Positions 35,030 to 44,386 of a stretch of DNA of 64,000 nt are shown piece after piece. The stretch spans positions 1 to 64,000 of the forward strand of contig JAGHRV010000009.1 of NCBI GenBank assembly GCA_018066175.1, given 5' to 3'. The stretch comes from Candidatus Colicola equi (GTDB lineage Bacteria > Bacteroidota > Bacteroidia > Bacteroidales > Paludibacteraceae). A model generated the notes under the pieces. That model was not told where the DNA came from and searched no databases. It saw nothing but the letters and a program-made list of their open reading frames with translations. Position numbers and translations under genes: made by a program. Position 1 is the first letter of the stretch; each line of letters starts with the position of its first letter.

Positions 35030-36031
35030 TTATTGCCTCTTATGGCGGAAATAGTAATCAAAAATAATACTACGACGAGCAATCGTTTCCGGATAAGGAA
35101 CGGTTGCTTGTTGTTTGTTGTGTTTGCGTTTAGTAACGAAGTTTGGACGCATTTTCCAGAATGCGATGCGAGCTTGCAAAACGGCTAATGCATTTTTGCT
35201 CTTACCGCTTATTAAGAGATGCAATGCAGCCATATAATCCAACACGAACCGGGCTATCCATACAGGGATCAGTCGTGTTGTAGGCAGGTTCTTATACATC
35301 ATCAGTAAGCAATTACGGAAATTGAGGAAAGTCTTTTTGGGTGATTCATAACTGAGTGCCCCACCGCCTACATGGTAGATGGTACTTTGTGGAATACAAA
35401 CCAGCTCATAGCCCCGGCATTGTAGTCGCCAACATAAGTCGATTTCTTCCATGTGCGCAAAGAACTCTGCGTCCAATCCGCCTACCTTTTTATATAACGC
35501 CGTGCGCACGCACATACATGCGCCCGTGGTCCAAAAAACAGGTGACACATCTTCGTATTGTCCTTCATCTTTCTCAACGTAGGACAAGATACGTCCTCTG
35601 CAATAGGGGTAGATTAGACTATCCATTTGTCCTCCGGCAGCACCGGCGTGCTCAAAATATTCCGGCTGTAAGACAGACCGAATCTTAGGCATTGAGGCGG
35701 CTACATTGGGATGCTCGTCCATGTAATTGAGCATAGGCAGTAACCAACCGGATGTTACTTCAACATCTGAATTAAGCAATATGGTATATTCGGCATCAAC
35801 TTGATCTAATGCACGGTTGTAGCCTTCAGCAAATCCATAATTTGTGTCAAAACGAATGACGCGAACTGAAGGGAAGTCCGCTAATACGTCTATGCTATTA
35901 TCCGTTGAACCGTTATCCGCAACTACAATCTCGGTGTTGGCGACATTGGTATGTCGAATTACAGAGGGTAGGTAGCGACGGAGCATATCGGCTCCATTCC
36001 AATTTAATATGACAATACTACAACGTAACAT
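35030..36031 (-). CDS. Glycosyltransferase family 2
   Basis: 333 residues. MLRCSIVILNWNGADMLRRY, then VVADNGSTDNSIDVL, ILLNSDVEVTSGWL (metal motif NSDVE), and EIDLCWRLQCRGYEL (acceptor-side acidic motif). This pattern is frequent among rhamnosyl- and related transferases in O-antigen loci. It is the third gene from the promoter at 37319. Only two GT2 enzymes occur in the region, so with the initiating sugar the repeat unit may be as small as three sugars unless more enzymes lie elsewhere. Confidence 0.86.
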   Translation of the reverse strand: MLRCSIVILNWNGADMLRRYLPSVIRHTNVANTEIVVADNGSTDNSIDVLADFPSVRVIRFDTNYGFAEGYNRALDQVDAEYTILLNSDVEVTSGWLLPMLNYMDEHPNVAASMPKIRSVLQPEYFEHAGAAGGQMDSLIYPYCRGRILSYVEKDEGQYEDVSPVFWTTGACMCVRTALYKKVGGLDAEFFAHMEEIDLCWRLQCRGYELVCIPQSTIYHVGGGALSYESPKKTFLNFRNCLLMMYKNLPTTRLIPVWIARFVLDYMAALHLLISGKSKNALAVLQARIAFWKMRPNFVTKRKHNKQQATVPYPETIARRSIIFDYYFRHKRQ

Positions 36032-36036
36032 CGTGG

Positions 36037-36912
36037 TTATTTGTTATTAGGGCGCGACCATTTCCATCGGTTGTGAGTCCATAACCATATTTCCGGTTGC
36101 TCAATTATATTTTGTTCCAATCGTCTAGCAAACTGCTCGGTGATATAAGTGGGTTCGGTATGGACCGGATCGTCTGTGATTAGTTCTACGTGCACCTCAT
36201 AATGTCCGCGCTTAGGGCTGGTTAAATGTACATAGGTTACGGCGTATCCGAATTTACGCGCAATCTGTTCGCCACCGCCGAGGAATCCTGTATCGTGATG
36301 CAGAAAGTCTGTCCAATAATAATCATTCCCGGGGGAAGGCTTTTGGTCGGCTATTAACCCTAAGGTAAATAGTTGTTTGGCTTGTTTTATTTGTACCAGT
36401 TTACGAAGTAGACTGCGTTTCTCAATACAACTGCCCACACCGCTATGTTTCTCTCGCAATTGTTTCATCGCACTATCTGCTGAAGTATTCTTGAGTTGCC
36501 GATAGACATTATAGTGTTGGATTGCCGGATTGGTAAAATGATGTTGTATGTCAGCCGTATATTCCCAGTTTCCCATGTGTCCTAACATGAAGATACATCC
36601 TCCGTTTTGTACGGTCCATCTTTCAATATCCTCTATGTTATGGACCACCAAGTATTCTTGCATTTGTGCATTGGACGCGCGGTAGGAGTGCACTATTTCC
36701 ACAATAACATCCGCAAGGTGGTGGTAAAACCGCTTTTGAATTGTTTGAATTTCTTTCTCAGATTTATCCGGGAAGGATGCACGAATATTTTTATAGGATA
36801 GGGCACGCCGATACCGTACAACATAGAACATCAGAGGATAAATAAGTCCATCCGCTATGCCATATAATACCTTCAATGGTAGTACCGACAATATTTTAAT
36901 AATCCATTTCAT
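36037..36912 (-). CDS. Lipid A biosynthesis acyltransferase, LpxL/HtrB family
   Basis: 291 residues. One N-terminal membrane-associated helix, the catalytic motif HMGNWE (HX4E, about residue 111), then GLIADQKPSPGNDYYWTDFL and a C-terminal WLWTHNRWKW. These enzymes add a secondary acyl chain to lipid A at the inner membrane. Its place ahead of glycosyltransferases, wzx and wzy in one unit links LPS lipid and glycan synthesis. Chain length is not predictable. Confidence 0.88.
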   Translation of the reverse strand: MKWIIKILSVLPLKVLYGIADGLIYPLMFYVVRYRRALSYKNIRASFPDKSEKEIQTIQKRFYHHLADVIVEIVHSYRASNAQMQEYLVVHNIEDIERWTVQNGGCIFMLGHMGNWEYTADIQHHFTNPAIQHYNVYRQLKNTSADSAMKQLREKHSGVGSCIEKRSLLRKLVQIKQAKQLFTLGLIADQKPSPGNDYYWTDFLHHDTGFLGGGEQIARKFGYAVTYVHLTSPKRGHYEVHVELITDDPVHTEPTYITEQFARRLEQNIIEQPEIWLWTHNRWKWSRPNNK

Positions 36913-36931
36913 ATTCTTTATTTCTCACCCT

Positions 36932-37288
36932 TTATTCCTCTTCCTCATAATATCCTTTTTCCAGTCCATAAGCCTTTTCGCCATCCATAATGAGTTGAAT
37001 TTGAACAGAAGTTAAAGTCATGTGTAGTTTTTTAGCTTCATCGATAACATATTGCAGCTCTTCTGTCTCATCCACTTCTCCGTCAAGATAGGTGGCTTCG
37101 TCTGTAGATTCATCGTATTCCAATAGACCTCTTTCTTCTAAGAAATCGTCCATTGTATCCAAAACAAATAATACATCGGCCTCTGTTAAGCCTTTTTTAT
37201 CTTCTTCCGGAATGAGTTTTAAAATGTACTCCACTATCTCCCGTTCTTCCGGGTCCATGATAGCAGTTTCAAAAGCATTATTTGCCAT
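36932..37288 (-). CDS. Small acidic conserved protein
   Basis: 118 residues, very acidic, mainly helical (for example DVLFVLDTMDDFLEERGLLE), no signal peptide or membrane segment, so cytoplasmic. Similar acidic proteins are present in many Bacteroidales, with no known function. It is first in the glycan unit, 19 bases before the LpxL gene. Confidence 0.7.
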   Translation of the reverse strand: MANNAFETAIMDPEEREIVEYILKLIPEEDKKGLTEADVLFVLDTMDDFLEERGLLEYDESTDEATYLDGEVDETEELQYVIDEAKKLHMTLTSVQIQLIMDGEKAYGLEKGYYEEEE

Positions 37289-37318
37289 ATCGTTGTGTTT
37301 TTATATAATTTTACGCTG

Positions 37319-37350
37319 CAAAAGTACAAATTTTTTCTCATATATACAAA
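37319..37350 (-). promoter_or_regulatory. Promoter for the LpxL/Wzx/Wzy unit
   Basis: Minus strand: TTTG (37347-37350), 20 bases, TACTTTTG (37319-37326). It diverges from the cdsA promoter; the two -33 boxes are 15 bases apart. Confidence 0.78.
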
Positions 37351-37365
37351 AAATACAAGGATAAA

Positions 37366-37397
37366 TTTGTGCATTTCAAATATTTGTAGTAATTTTG
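37366..37397 (+). promoter_or_regulatory. Promoter for cdsA
   Basis: TTTG (37366-37369), 20 bases, TAATTTTG (37390-37397). A start of transcription near 37404 means the codon at 37395 cannot be used, so the start is ATG 37434. Confidence 0.8.
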
Positions 37398-37433
37398 TGC
37401 CATATTTTCAAAAATATAGCTAATTTATCCATT

Positions 37434-38258
37434 ATGAATAATTTTGTTAAGCGCACTCTTTCGGCAACCGTTTATGCCGCTTTGGTCATCTCTTCTATAC
37501 TGGTGCATCCATACTATTTTGGTGTGGTTTTTTTAGTACTGTCTTTGCTTTCCGTTCGTGAATTTATGCATTTGATGCGTTGTGGTGTAGTACAAACTAT
37601 TTGCTCTCTTGTACTCGCTGCATTGCTCTTTGCGGCGTACTACTGCAATGGCGGATTAACCACTATTCTTAGTCGTGTTATGTATGGAGGAGTACTGATG
37701 TTAGCGTTGATATTGGAATTATTCTTGAAGGCCGAGAATCCTATTCATAATTGGGGCTATACGTTGGTTAGTCAGATTATGATTGCTTTGCCTTTTGCCT
37801 TGATGACTCAGTTATATGGAATGGGAGGTGTTGAGCAAGGTAAATATATCTTATTGGCATTATTTATCCTGATTTGGGTGAATGATTCAGGAGCCTATAT
37901 TGTAGGCAGTTTAATGGGAAAACGTAAGGGAGGTAATCATAAGATGTTCCCGCGCGTGAGTCCGAATAAGAGTTGGGAAGGATTAATTGGAGGAGCTTTA
38001 TTTGCGTTATTGGGTGGATGGGTGCTCTACGTAGTAGAATGGCTTCCTAATAATATTCTTTTTGCGTTAGTTTTTGCCCTTGTGATAAGTGTGTTTGGTA
38101 CGTTGGGCGATTTGATGGAGAGTTTAATGAAGCGAACCATTGGTGTAAAGGATTCCGGTAATATTATGCCGGGTCACGGAGGTGCTTTGGATCGCTTTGA
38201 TAGTTTGCTTTTAGCAACGCCTGCTATCTGTTTACTCTTCCTTTGTTGGCCGCTTTAA
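37434..38258 (+). CDS. cdsA: Phosphatidate cytidylyltransferase
   Basis: 274 residues from ATG 37434 (MNNFVKRTLSATVYAALVIS). Makes CDP-diacylglycerol from phosphatidate and CTP. About seven or eight membrane segments; the CdsA signature is complete: GDLMESLMKRTIGVKDSG, then IMPGHGGALDRFDSL near the C-terminus. Its last 35 bases overlap the end of the convergent gene on the other strand (38224-38258). Confidence 0.93.
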   Translation: MNNFVKRTLSATVYAALVISSILVHPYYFGVVFLVLSLLSVREFMHLMRCGVVQTICSLVLAALLFAAYYCNGGLTTILSRVMYGGVLMLALILELFLKAENPIHNWGYTLVSQIMIALPFALMTQLYGMGGVEQGKYILLALFILIWVNDSGAYIVGSLMGKRKGGNHKMFPRVSPNKSWEGLIGGALFALLGGWVLYVVEWLPNNILFALVFALVISVFGTLGDLMESLMKRTIGVKDSGNIMPGHGGALDRFDSLLLATPAICLLFLCWPL

Positions 38259-39129
38259 CTTTATAACCGGCTTCTTTGAGACAAGCGATTAGTCCCTTGT
38301 CTCCTCCGAGGTATGCTGCATTAAGCGTAATAAAGGCCTTGCCTTCTTTCAGATAAGGCGCAAGGCGTTTGACCCATGTCCGATTGCGTTGGGCATAGAC
38401 CTGATAGTCAGAAAAACTGATGGTGCTGGTATTATCCGGTCCTTCAATCTGGTAAGCGATATCCGTCAATCGTCCTTGACGGTAGAACTCACGAATAATA
38501 CGTTCCTGCCGAATCTCTTTTTCCGGATATTCAATGATGTTCTTGAGTTCTTTACATTGATAGTGAAATGGTTCACGATCAAATAGCATATACATCGTTT
38601 CACCAATCTCATCTAGTCCAAAAATAGGCCGTTTGGTTTGTTGAGCAACGGTCTCAAAGAACGTCTCCATCGTGCGTTCTTCGGAGTAATTAAGCCATGT
38701 TTTGAGTAACTCATTACGATAGAGTTCTGTCAAATATGCCGGTTTCATTCTGCCTAATTGGCTTAGTCCCATTCCTAATGCGAGTTGAAGGCTTTCGTCG
38801 ATAGATGCGTATTCTTCTTCGGTATAGAAATTGCGTAATTGAACGGAATCGGGTAGAATGGCTGCTTGACGTAGGGTAGAGAGTGCTTCGTAATCTTCCA
38901 TCACAAACTCTGTAATCACTTTGTCGCAACGACCATAATATTGGAATAGATTAGGAATAGTATCTGTAAACTGTATATCCATTAGTTTATTGGTTGCTAA
39001 CAGATAGGATTTGTTTTTGCTATTATTGCCGGAAATCTCATAAATGAGCTGGGCGTAGAGCCGACTTCCTGTCCCAATATGTATGAAGGATAGAAGCATG
39101 ACAACGAGTATATATTTCCAACTTTTCAT
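38224..39129 (-). CDS. TraB/GumN-like protein with degenerate active-site motifs
   Basis: 301 residues. Signal peptide to about AQ (residue 27), then LIYEISGNNSKNKSYLLATN and, near the end, AFITLNAAYLGGDKGLIACL, laid out as in TraB/GumN (Tiki-like) proteins. In the family these two places normally read G-x-x-H (as in GTxH and GxGHLxG). Here they are ATNK and AAYLGG, so both histidines are missing. If the alignment is right, the protein has lost the presumed metal-dependent activity. It follows the TPR gene by 3 bases, and their N-termini are alike. The alignment was done by eye. Confidence 0.7.
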   Translation of the reverse strand: MKSWKYILVVMLLSFIHIGTGSRLYAQLIYEISGNNSKNKSYLLATNKLMDIQFTDTIPNLFQYYGRCDKVITEFVMEDYEALSTLRQAAILPDSVQLRNFYTEEEYASIDESLQLALGMGLSQLGRMKPAYLTELYRNELLKTWLNYSEERTMETFFETVAQQTKRPIFGLDEIGETMYMLFDREPFHYQCKELKNIIEYPEKEIRQERIIREFYRQGRLTDIAYQIEGPDNTSTISFSDYQVYAQRNRTWVKRLAPYLKEGKAFITLNAAYLGGDKGLIACLKEAGYKVKAANKGRVNR

Positions 39130-39132
39130 ATA

Positions 39133-40995
39133 TTATTGGAATCGATTGATAAGATTATATGCTTTGTATATGCCTAATTCTCCGGCGCGGCTCAGGTCGG
39201 CGATGCCGGCAGGGATATTATTGGTGTAGATATATGTTAATCCTCGGTTATAATATGCTTCAGCAAAGTCCGCATCGACATCAATGGCCTTGGTATAATG
39301 TACGATGGCAGCGGCATAGTCTTTTTGCTGACAGAGGATATTGGCTTTATTGTAATAAGCAAATGCAAAATCCGGCATTCGAGAGATGACATAATCATAG
39401 TCGCGCAACATGATTTCAAAGTCCATTTCAAACTTCGTGGCGTTTTCTATGTCTCCGGTTGCTCGTTGGTACTCCACTTGTTTGTATCGCCAGTTGGCAC
39501 GCATAAAGTGTGCAAAGACGAGTTGCGGGTCCATGTTGATGGCCTTGGTGCAGTCTTCATTAGCAGACACATAGTCTTGTACCAGAGCAAATTCAATGGC
39601 TCGGCTCAGGTATAGTGCTGCACCTTGTTTGGTATTGACGGAGGATTGCGAGAAGGTATATTTGCCTTCGTAGTTATCAATCTGATTAGATAGTTTACTA
39701 ATCTGCTCAAAATGCACGTCAATCATATCGGCCGATAGGGTGAGTTCATGGCATGTAAGTTGGAGTGGGGATGGTAATAAACGCAAGCGATTATATTGCT
39801 CAATAGCGTAATAGAAATAAGTCGTTCTGCGCATAGGATCTGTTTGTGCATAGTATCCAAGTGCCACATTAGGTTCGTTTACGACATCCGTATAGTGTTG
39901 TTGAATGGATCCGCGTGTTTCGGATTCATAATTGTCTTGTGGTTCGGTCACTATGTTTTGTGCTGTCCTTGATGAGAACTCTTTGCGTCGGTCGCGCTTA
40001 GGCGGTTGGTAATTAGCAGCTTGTTCGCGCATTTGCCGTTCATCAATAGGTTTGCGAGCAATGATGGCATCCAATATGAAAGTGGGGTATTGCTCCGGGT
40101 TCAATTCTCCGGCACGACGCAGATCATCTTCGGCACGATTATAGTCTCCTACTTGTTGGCGTAAGATGCCTCGATTGAAGTAGATGTGCCCATCCTTTGG
40201 ACTCAGTTGTATGGCTTTATCCAAATCGTCTAATGCTCCTCGGAAATTATTACGACGATGGTAAAGAATACTGCGGTTTACATAATCACCTGCCCATTTG
40301 CTGCCTAAAGCAATGGATTTAGAAAGGTCATCGATGGCTTCATCTTCGTTCCCGATGAGTAGGTTCAGCATACCCAATGCGGACCAGTTGCCCGAGTTAT
40401 AGGGTTCTAAGTTGGTCGCCTGTTGAAAACTACTTAATGCCGATAGCGTATCTTTTTGCGCCAATTCAATAACACCTTTCTCGAAATGTAGCGAAGCGGA
40501 CTTGGGTTCGTGTCGCATGAGATAGCCTATATCTTCCAAGGCCTCGTTGTAGTGCCCCATCTCGGCGCGAACATCGGCTCGCAGCAGTTTATAGGTGTGA
40601 TTTTCAGGAGCATGCACCAAAGCGGAAGTGAAATCTCGTTCTGCCGCCTCATAATCCTGCATTTGTCGATAGATGTAACCTCGCGTATAATATGCTCCAG
40701 GGTGGAAAGGATTACGTTCAATGGCTCGATTTAGGTCTTGCAATGAACCTTGATAATCGGACAGTTGAACCTTAGCAATCCCTCGTAACAAATATGGTTC
40801 TGCTAAATAGGGTTTGAGTTTAATGACTTGATTGAAATATTGAATGGATAGCACATAGTCGTTAAAATAGAGCGCATTTCGTCCTATAGCTGTGATTCGG
40901 TCAGTATTGAGTTGGGCATAGAGCCTACTTCCAATTCCGCCATGAAGGACGGATATTAGAATCACAACTACTATGTACTTCCATATTCTCGTCAT
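39133..40995 (-). CDS. Exported TPR protein
   Basis: 620 residues. Signal peptide ending SRLYAQL, then about seven TPRs (to residue 300), a charged linker (KPIDERQMREQAANY ... KPPKRDRRKEF), and a second TPR block in the C-terminal third (ADFAEAYYNRGLTYIYTNNI). Periplasmic or outer-membrane associated. The signal peptide closely resembles that of the adjacent TraB-like protein (both contain WKYI and GSRLYAQL). Probably a protein-interaction scaffold; the partner is unknown. Confidence 0.78.
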   Translation of the reverse strand: MTRIWKYIVVVILISVLHGGIGSRLYAQLNTDRITAIGRNALYFNDYVLSIQYFNQVIKLKPYLAEPYLLRGIAKVQLSDYQGSLQDLNRAIERNPFHPGAYYTRGYIYRQMQDYEAAERDFTSALVHAPENHTYKLLRADVRAEMGHYNEALEDIGYLMRHEPKSASLHFEKGVIELAQKDTLSALSSFQQATNLEPYNSGNWSALGMLNLLIGNEDEAIDDLSKSIALGSKWAGDYVNRSILYHRRNNFRGALDDLDKAIQLSPKDGHIYFNRGILRQQVGDYNRAEDDLRRAGELNPEQYPTFILDAIIARKPIDERQMREQAANYQPPKRDRRKEFSSRTAQNIVTEPQDNYESETRGSIQQHYTDVVNEPNVALGYYAQTDPMRRTTYFYYAIEQYNRLRLLPSPLQLTCHELTLSADMIDVHFEQISKLSNQIDNYEGKYTFSQSSVNTKQGAALYLSRAIEFALVQDYVSANEDCTKAINMDPQLVFAHFMRANWRYKQVEYQRATGDIENATKFEMDFEIMLRDYDYVISRMPDFAFAYYNKANILCQQKDYAAAIVHYTKAIDVDADFAEAYYNRGLTYIYTNNIPAGIADLSRAGELGIYKAYNLINRFQ

Positions 40996-41003
40996 CGTCT
41001 ATG

Positions 41004-43268
41004 TTACTTACAGCCTGCATTCGGGTCAAACCATTCCGGTATATCAAAAGTTGCCTCGCGACTATAACCGAGTTCAGGATCATTGTAAACCTTTTGCATA
41101 AATAATCCGTAGATAGGTAATGCTGTGCGTGCGCCTTGTCCTTTATCCATTGAATCAAAGTGGATAGAGCGGTCCTCGCCACCAACCCAGCAACCTGCTA
41201 CTAATTCGGGCGTAAAGCCAACAAACCAACCATCGGAGTGGTTCTGCGACGTTCCTGTTTTTCCTCCCATTGGCATATAGAGTTGGTATTGGCTGCCGCG
41301 CAATCGCATTCCGGTGCCTTCGGTAATCACTTTCTCCAGCATATAAATCATCTTATAGGAAGTGTTCTCGCTGATGACTTCATGTGTGGGTGCCGTAAAA
41401 GTGCCTAATAGATTGCCATTACTGTCTTCGATATGTGTGACATATAGCGGCTCGATGCGAATGCCTTTATTAACAAAAGTCGTATAGGCATCAACCATCT
41501 CTTCTACGCTGACATCGCATGTACCTAAGCACATGCTGACTACCGGATCAATAGGGCCTTTGATACCGAATGAGCGCATCAGTTTAGCCAGTTGTTCAGG
41601 AGTGAACAAGGACATTAGATAGGCCGTAATCCAGTTGCTGGACTTTTTGAGACCCCATGTCAGCGAAACGGTCTCTCCAACTTGTTCCGGGTGAGCGTCG
41701 CGAGGTGTCCATTCCACACCATTGCCGTCAATCAATGTGTATTCTACGTTCTTGGCAGTATCACAAGGCCACATGCCTTCGTCCATAGCTAATGTGTAGA
41801 GATAGGGTTTGACGGTTGAACCAATCTGACGGCGGCCCATGGTGGCCATATCAAATTGGAAGTGCGCGAAATCAGGACCTCCTACATAGGCTTTCACTTG
41901 GCCATTATGAGGATCCATTGCCATGAAACCACAACGTAAGAAATGTTTGAGCCATTTAATGGAATCTCGCGGACTCATAATGGTATCAATCAATCCGTCG
42001 TAACTGAATATTTGCATTTCAACCGGTGTATTGAAGGCTTCGTCAATTTGTTTGGCCGTAAAACCTTGTTTTTTCATGGTGCGATAGCGGTCCGTTTGAC
42101 GGATTGCACGATTCATGATGCTATTAATCTCTTCCGTAGATAGGTCTTTAGAGAAAGGCGCATAGGAACGTTTCTTTTTCTCTTTAAAGAACTGATCCTG
42201 CTTAAAGACCATGTGCTCGTGTACTGCCTCTTCAGCATAACGTTGCATACGTGAATCAATTGTGGTATAGATGCGCAAGCCATCTTGGTAGATGTCATAA
42301 GGAGTGCCGTCCGGTTTGGTGTTTTTATTGCACCAACCATAAAGAGGATTCTCTTCCCATTGTTGCTTATCTATCTCGTATTGCAGTTGATTCCATTCGG
42401 AGTAATTGCTTTGCTTAGGTTCTTTGGCTGTTAATACGAGTCGTAAGTACTCGCGGAAGTAAGGAGCTAACCCCTGTTTATGATCAACCGAACTATAATG
42501 TATATCCAGCGGCAGTTGTTTAAGCGAATCGCATTGCTCTTCTGTTATATAGTCGTATTTATACATTTGGTTCAAGACGGTATTTCGTCTATTCATTGTG
42601 CGTTCCGGATGACGAATAGGGTTGTATAATGCAGGGTTCTTACACATGCCTACTAACATAGCCGACTGCTCAATGGTGAGTTGATTGGGTGTAGTGGAGA
42701 AATACACTTGTGCAGCCGATTTGATACCAACAGCGTTATAGAGAAAGTCAAATTGGTTGAGGTACATGAGTAATATCTCATCTTTAGAATAGAGTCGTTC
42801 CAACTGGGTGGCGATTACCCATTCGATAGGTTTCTGCATAGCTCGCATAAAGATATTATGAGCTCGAGGTGACCATAATTGTTTAGCTAATTGCTGGGTA
42901 AGAGTCGAACCTCCACCGGCCTGACCTAAGGTGATAATTGCTCGGAAGAGTGATTTAACATCCACGCCGGTATGCTGATAGAAACGCACATCTTCGGTAG
43001 CAATCAAGGCGTTGATTAAGTCCGGGGAAAGATCGGCATACTGCACGCCAACGCGATTCTCTTGACGGTAATAACGACCTAACGACTGTCTATCTGCTGA
43101 GAATATCTCGGTAGCATAGCGGTTTTTAGGGTTTTGTAACTCTTCCAGGGGTGGTAGATAGCCTAACCATCCTTTTACAATCATAACAAAGATGAGGTAA
43201 ATGAGCAAGCATCCTGCGATGAAGATGCCCCAGAACCATTTAAGAAAAGTAACGTTTTGTTGTTTCAT
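41004..43268 (-). CDS. mrcA: Penicillin-binding protein 1A (bifunctional)
   Basis: 754 residues. One N-terminal membrane helix, a GT51 glycosyltransferase domain (ATEDVRFYQHTGVD with the catalytic Glu; GGSTLTQQLAKQLW), and a transpeptidase domain with the SxxK motif in GSTVKPYLY, the SxN motif in KKSSNW and KTG in GGKTGTSQNHSDGW. It polymerises and cross-links peptidoglycan. It overlaps the hemW stop by 4 bases. Gene symbol by similarity to class A PBPs. Confidence 0.93.
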   Translation of the reverse strand: MKQQNVTFLKWFWGIFIAGCLLIYLIFVMIVKGWLGYLPPLEELQNPKNRYATEIFSADRQSLGRYYRQENRVGVQYADLSPDLINALIATEDVRFYQHTGVDVKSLFRAIITLGQAGGGSTLTQQLAKQLWSPRAHNIFMRAMQKPIEWVIATQLERLYSKDEILLMYLNQFDFLYNAVGIKSAAQVYFSTTPNQLTIEQSAMLVGMCKNPALYNPIRHPERTMNRRNTVLNQMYKYDYITEEQCDSLKQLPLDIHYSSVDHKQGLAPYFREYLRLVLTAKEPKQSNYSEWNQLQYEIDKQQWEENPLYGWCNKNTKPDGTPYDIYQDGLRIYTTIDSRMQRYAEEAVHEHMVFKQDQFFKEKKKRSYAPFSKDLSTEEINSIMNRAIRQTDRYRTMKKQGFTAKQIDEAFNTPVEMQIFSYDGLIDTIMSPRDSIKWLKHFLRCGFMAMDPHNGQVKAYVGGPDFAHFQFDMATMGRRQIGSTVKPYLYTLAMDEGMWPCDTAKNVEYTLIDGNGVEWTPRDAHPEQVGETVSLTWGLKKSSNWITAYLMSLFTPEQLAKLMRSFGIKGPIDPVVSMCLGTCDVSVEEMVDAYTTFVNKGIRIEPLYVTHIEDSNGNLLGTFTAPTHEVISENTSYKMIYMLEKVITEGTGMRLRGSQYQLYMPMGGKTGTSQNHSDGWFVGFTPELVAGCWVGGEDRSIHFDSMDKGQGARTALPIYGLFMQKVYNDPELGYSREATFDIPEWFDPNAGCK

Positions 43269-44344
43269 ATTAAGTCTTCTATTATGCGATTAAGTATATT
43301 CAGTCCTTCTTGTGTGGCTATTAGTTTGTTTTTTTTGCGACGAAGCAATCCGCGATGGATATAGTCATTTACTTTATCCATACGATTACTAACGAGAGCT
43401 TCGTCAATGCCTTCCACTGTCCGTAGTTGCAGCATCACCTGCTCAATATGTCGTTGCTCTTGAGTCAGTGTCTCGCTTTCGCGTTGCAATGTGTTAGTTT
43501 GTATGCCGGTCATATAGGCTTTGAGGTCATTGGGATTCCAAGAACGAACCTTGCCGTCAAAACTGTGTGCTCCTGCTCCTAAACCGATATAGGGGGTATG
43601 ATTCCAGTAACTGCTGTTATGTTGACTGCGGTATCCCGGTAATGCAAAGTTGCTGACTTCATAATGATCCCATCCTTGTCGTTTGGTCACTTTGCATAGG
43701 AAATTGTACATCCTATTTTGTAATCGTTCACTAGTGGGGGTAATCTCGCCCCTTTCTACCATTTTAGTGAGCGGTGTACCTTGTTCGTAGGAAAGGCAAT
43801 AGCACGAAATATGCTGCACTCCCAATCGCAATGCCGCTCTTACATCCATTTCCCATTGTATCAAATTTTGTCTTGGTAGCCCGAACATGAGGTCTATGCT
43901 GATATTGTTGAATCCGGCTTGTTGTGCCCATTTAACGGCTAAGCGAGCTTGCCGGGCGGTGTGACGACGTCCAATGCGTCGTAGCAAAGGATTTCGGAAC
44001 GTTTGAATACCTATGCTTAGTCGGTTGATGCCAGCTGCACGTAAGGCTTGCAGTTTATCTAACGTCAAGTCGCCGGGATTGGCTTCCATGGTGATTTCTA
44101 CCGTCTCTGGAGTCGCAATGGCAGCAACGAGCCGTTGTATATCAGCCACATCTAACATAGAAGGAGTGCCTCCGCCTATATACAGTGTGCGGATGTCGCC
44201 TTCTACTTCGTTGGCACGTGCCTGCCACTCTTTTATGACGGCATCTACATACGCGCTACGGCTCTCTAATTGGGTAGTAGAGAAGAAATCACAATAGCGA
44301 CAACGTGATTGACAAAACGGAATATGAATATATACGCCTAGCAT
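43265..44344 (-). CDS. hemW: Radical SAM heme chaperone HemW
   Basis: 359 residues. Radical SAM motif CQSRCRYC (CX3CX2C) near residue 10, GGGTPSM, GINRLSIGIQTF, and the HemN C-terminal domain. It is the HemW type, lacking the CPC-type cysteine motif and N-terminal extension of anaerobic HemN, so it is more likely a heme-handling protein than coproporphyrinogen oxidase. Upstream, its start abuts a run of seven-base repeats. Confidence 0.88.
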   Translation of the reverse strand: MLGVYIHIPFCQSRCRYCDFFSTTQLESRSAYVDAVIKEWQARANEVEGDIRTLYIGGGTPSMLDVADIQRLVAAIATPETVEITMEANPGDLTLDKLQALRAAGINRLSIGIQTFRNPLLRRIGRRHTARQARLAVKWAQQAGFNNISIDLMFGLPRQNLIQWEMDVRAALRLGVQHISCYCLSYEQGTPLTKMVERGEITPTSERLQNRMYNFLCKVTKRQGWDHYEVSNFALPGYRSQHNSSYWNHTPYIGLGAGAHSFDGKVRSWNPNDLKAYMTGIQTNTLQRESETLTQEQRHIEQVMLQLRTVEGIDEALVSNRMDKVNDYIHRGLLRRKKNKLIATQEGLNILNRIIEDLI

Positions 44345-44386
44345 AGTGTTTAGTGTTTAGTGTTTGGTGTTTAGTTTTTAGTGTCG
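44345..44386 (+). repeat. Heptanucleotide tandem repeat AGTGTTT
   Basis: Six consecutive seven-base units: AGTGTTT three times (44345-44365), then GGTGTTT, AGTTTTT and AGTGTCG. It fills the gap between the hemW start codon and the end of rarA and runs into the last rarA codons. A likely variable-number site just before a start codon. Confidence 0.75.

Noticed and set aside
37395..37433. cdsA start at 37395
   Set aside because: It lies over the end of the -7 box; ATG 37434 gives the normal N-terminus.
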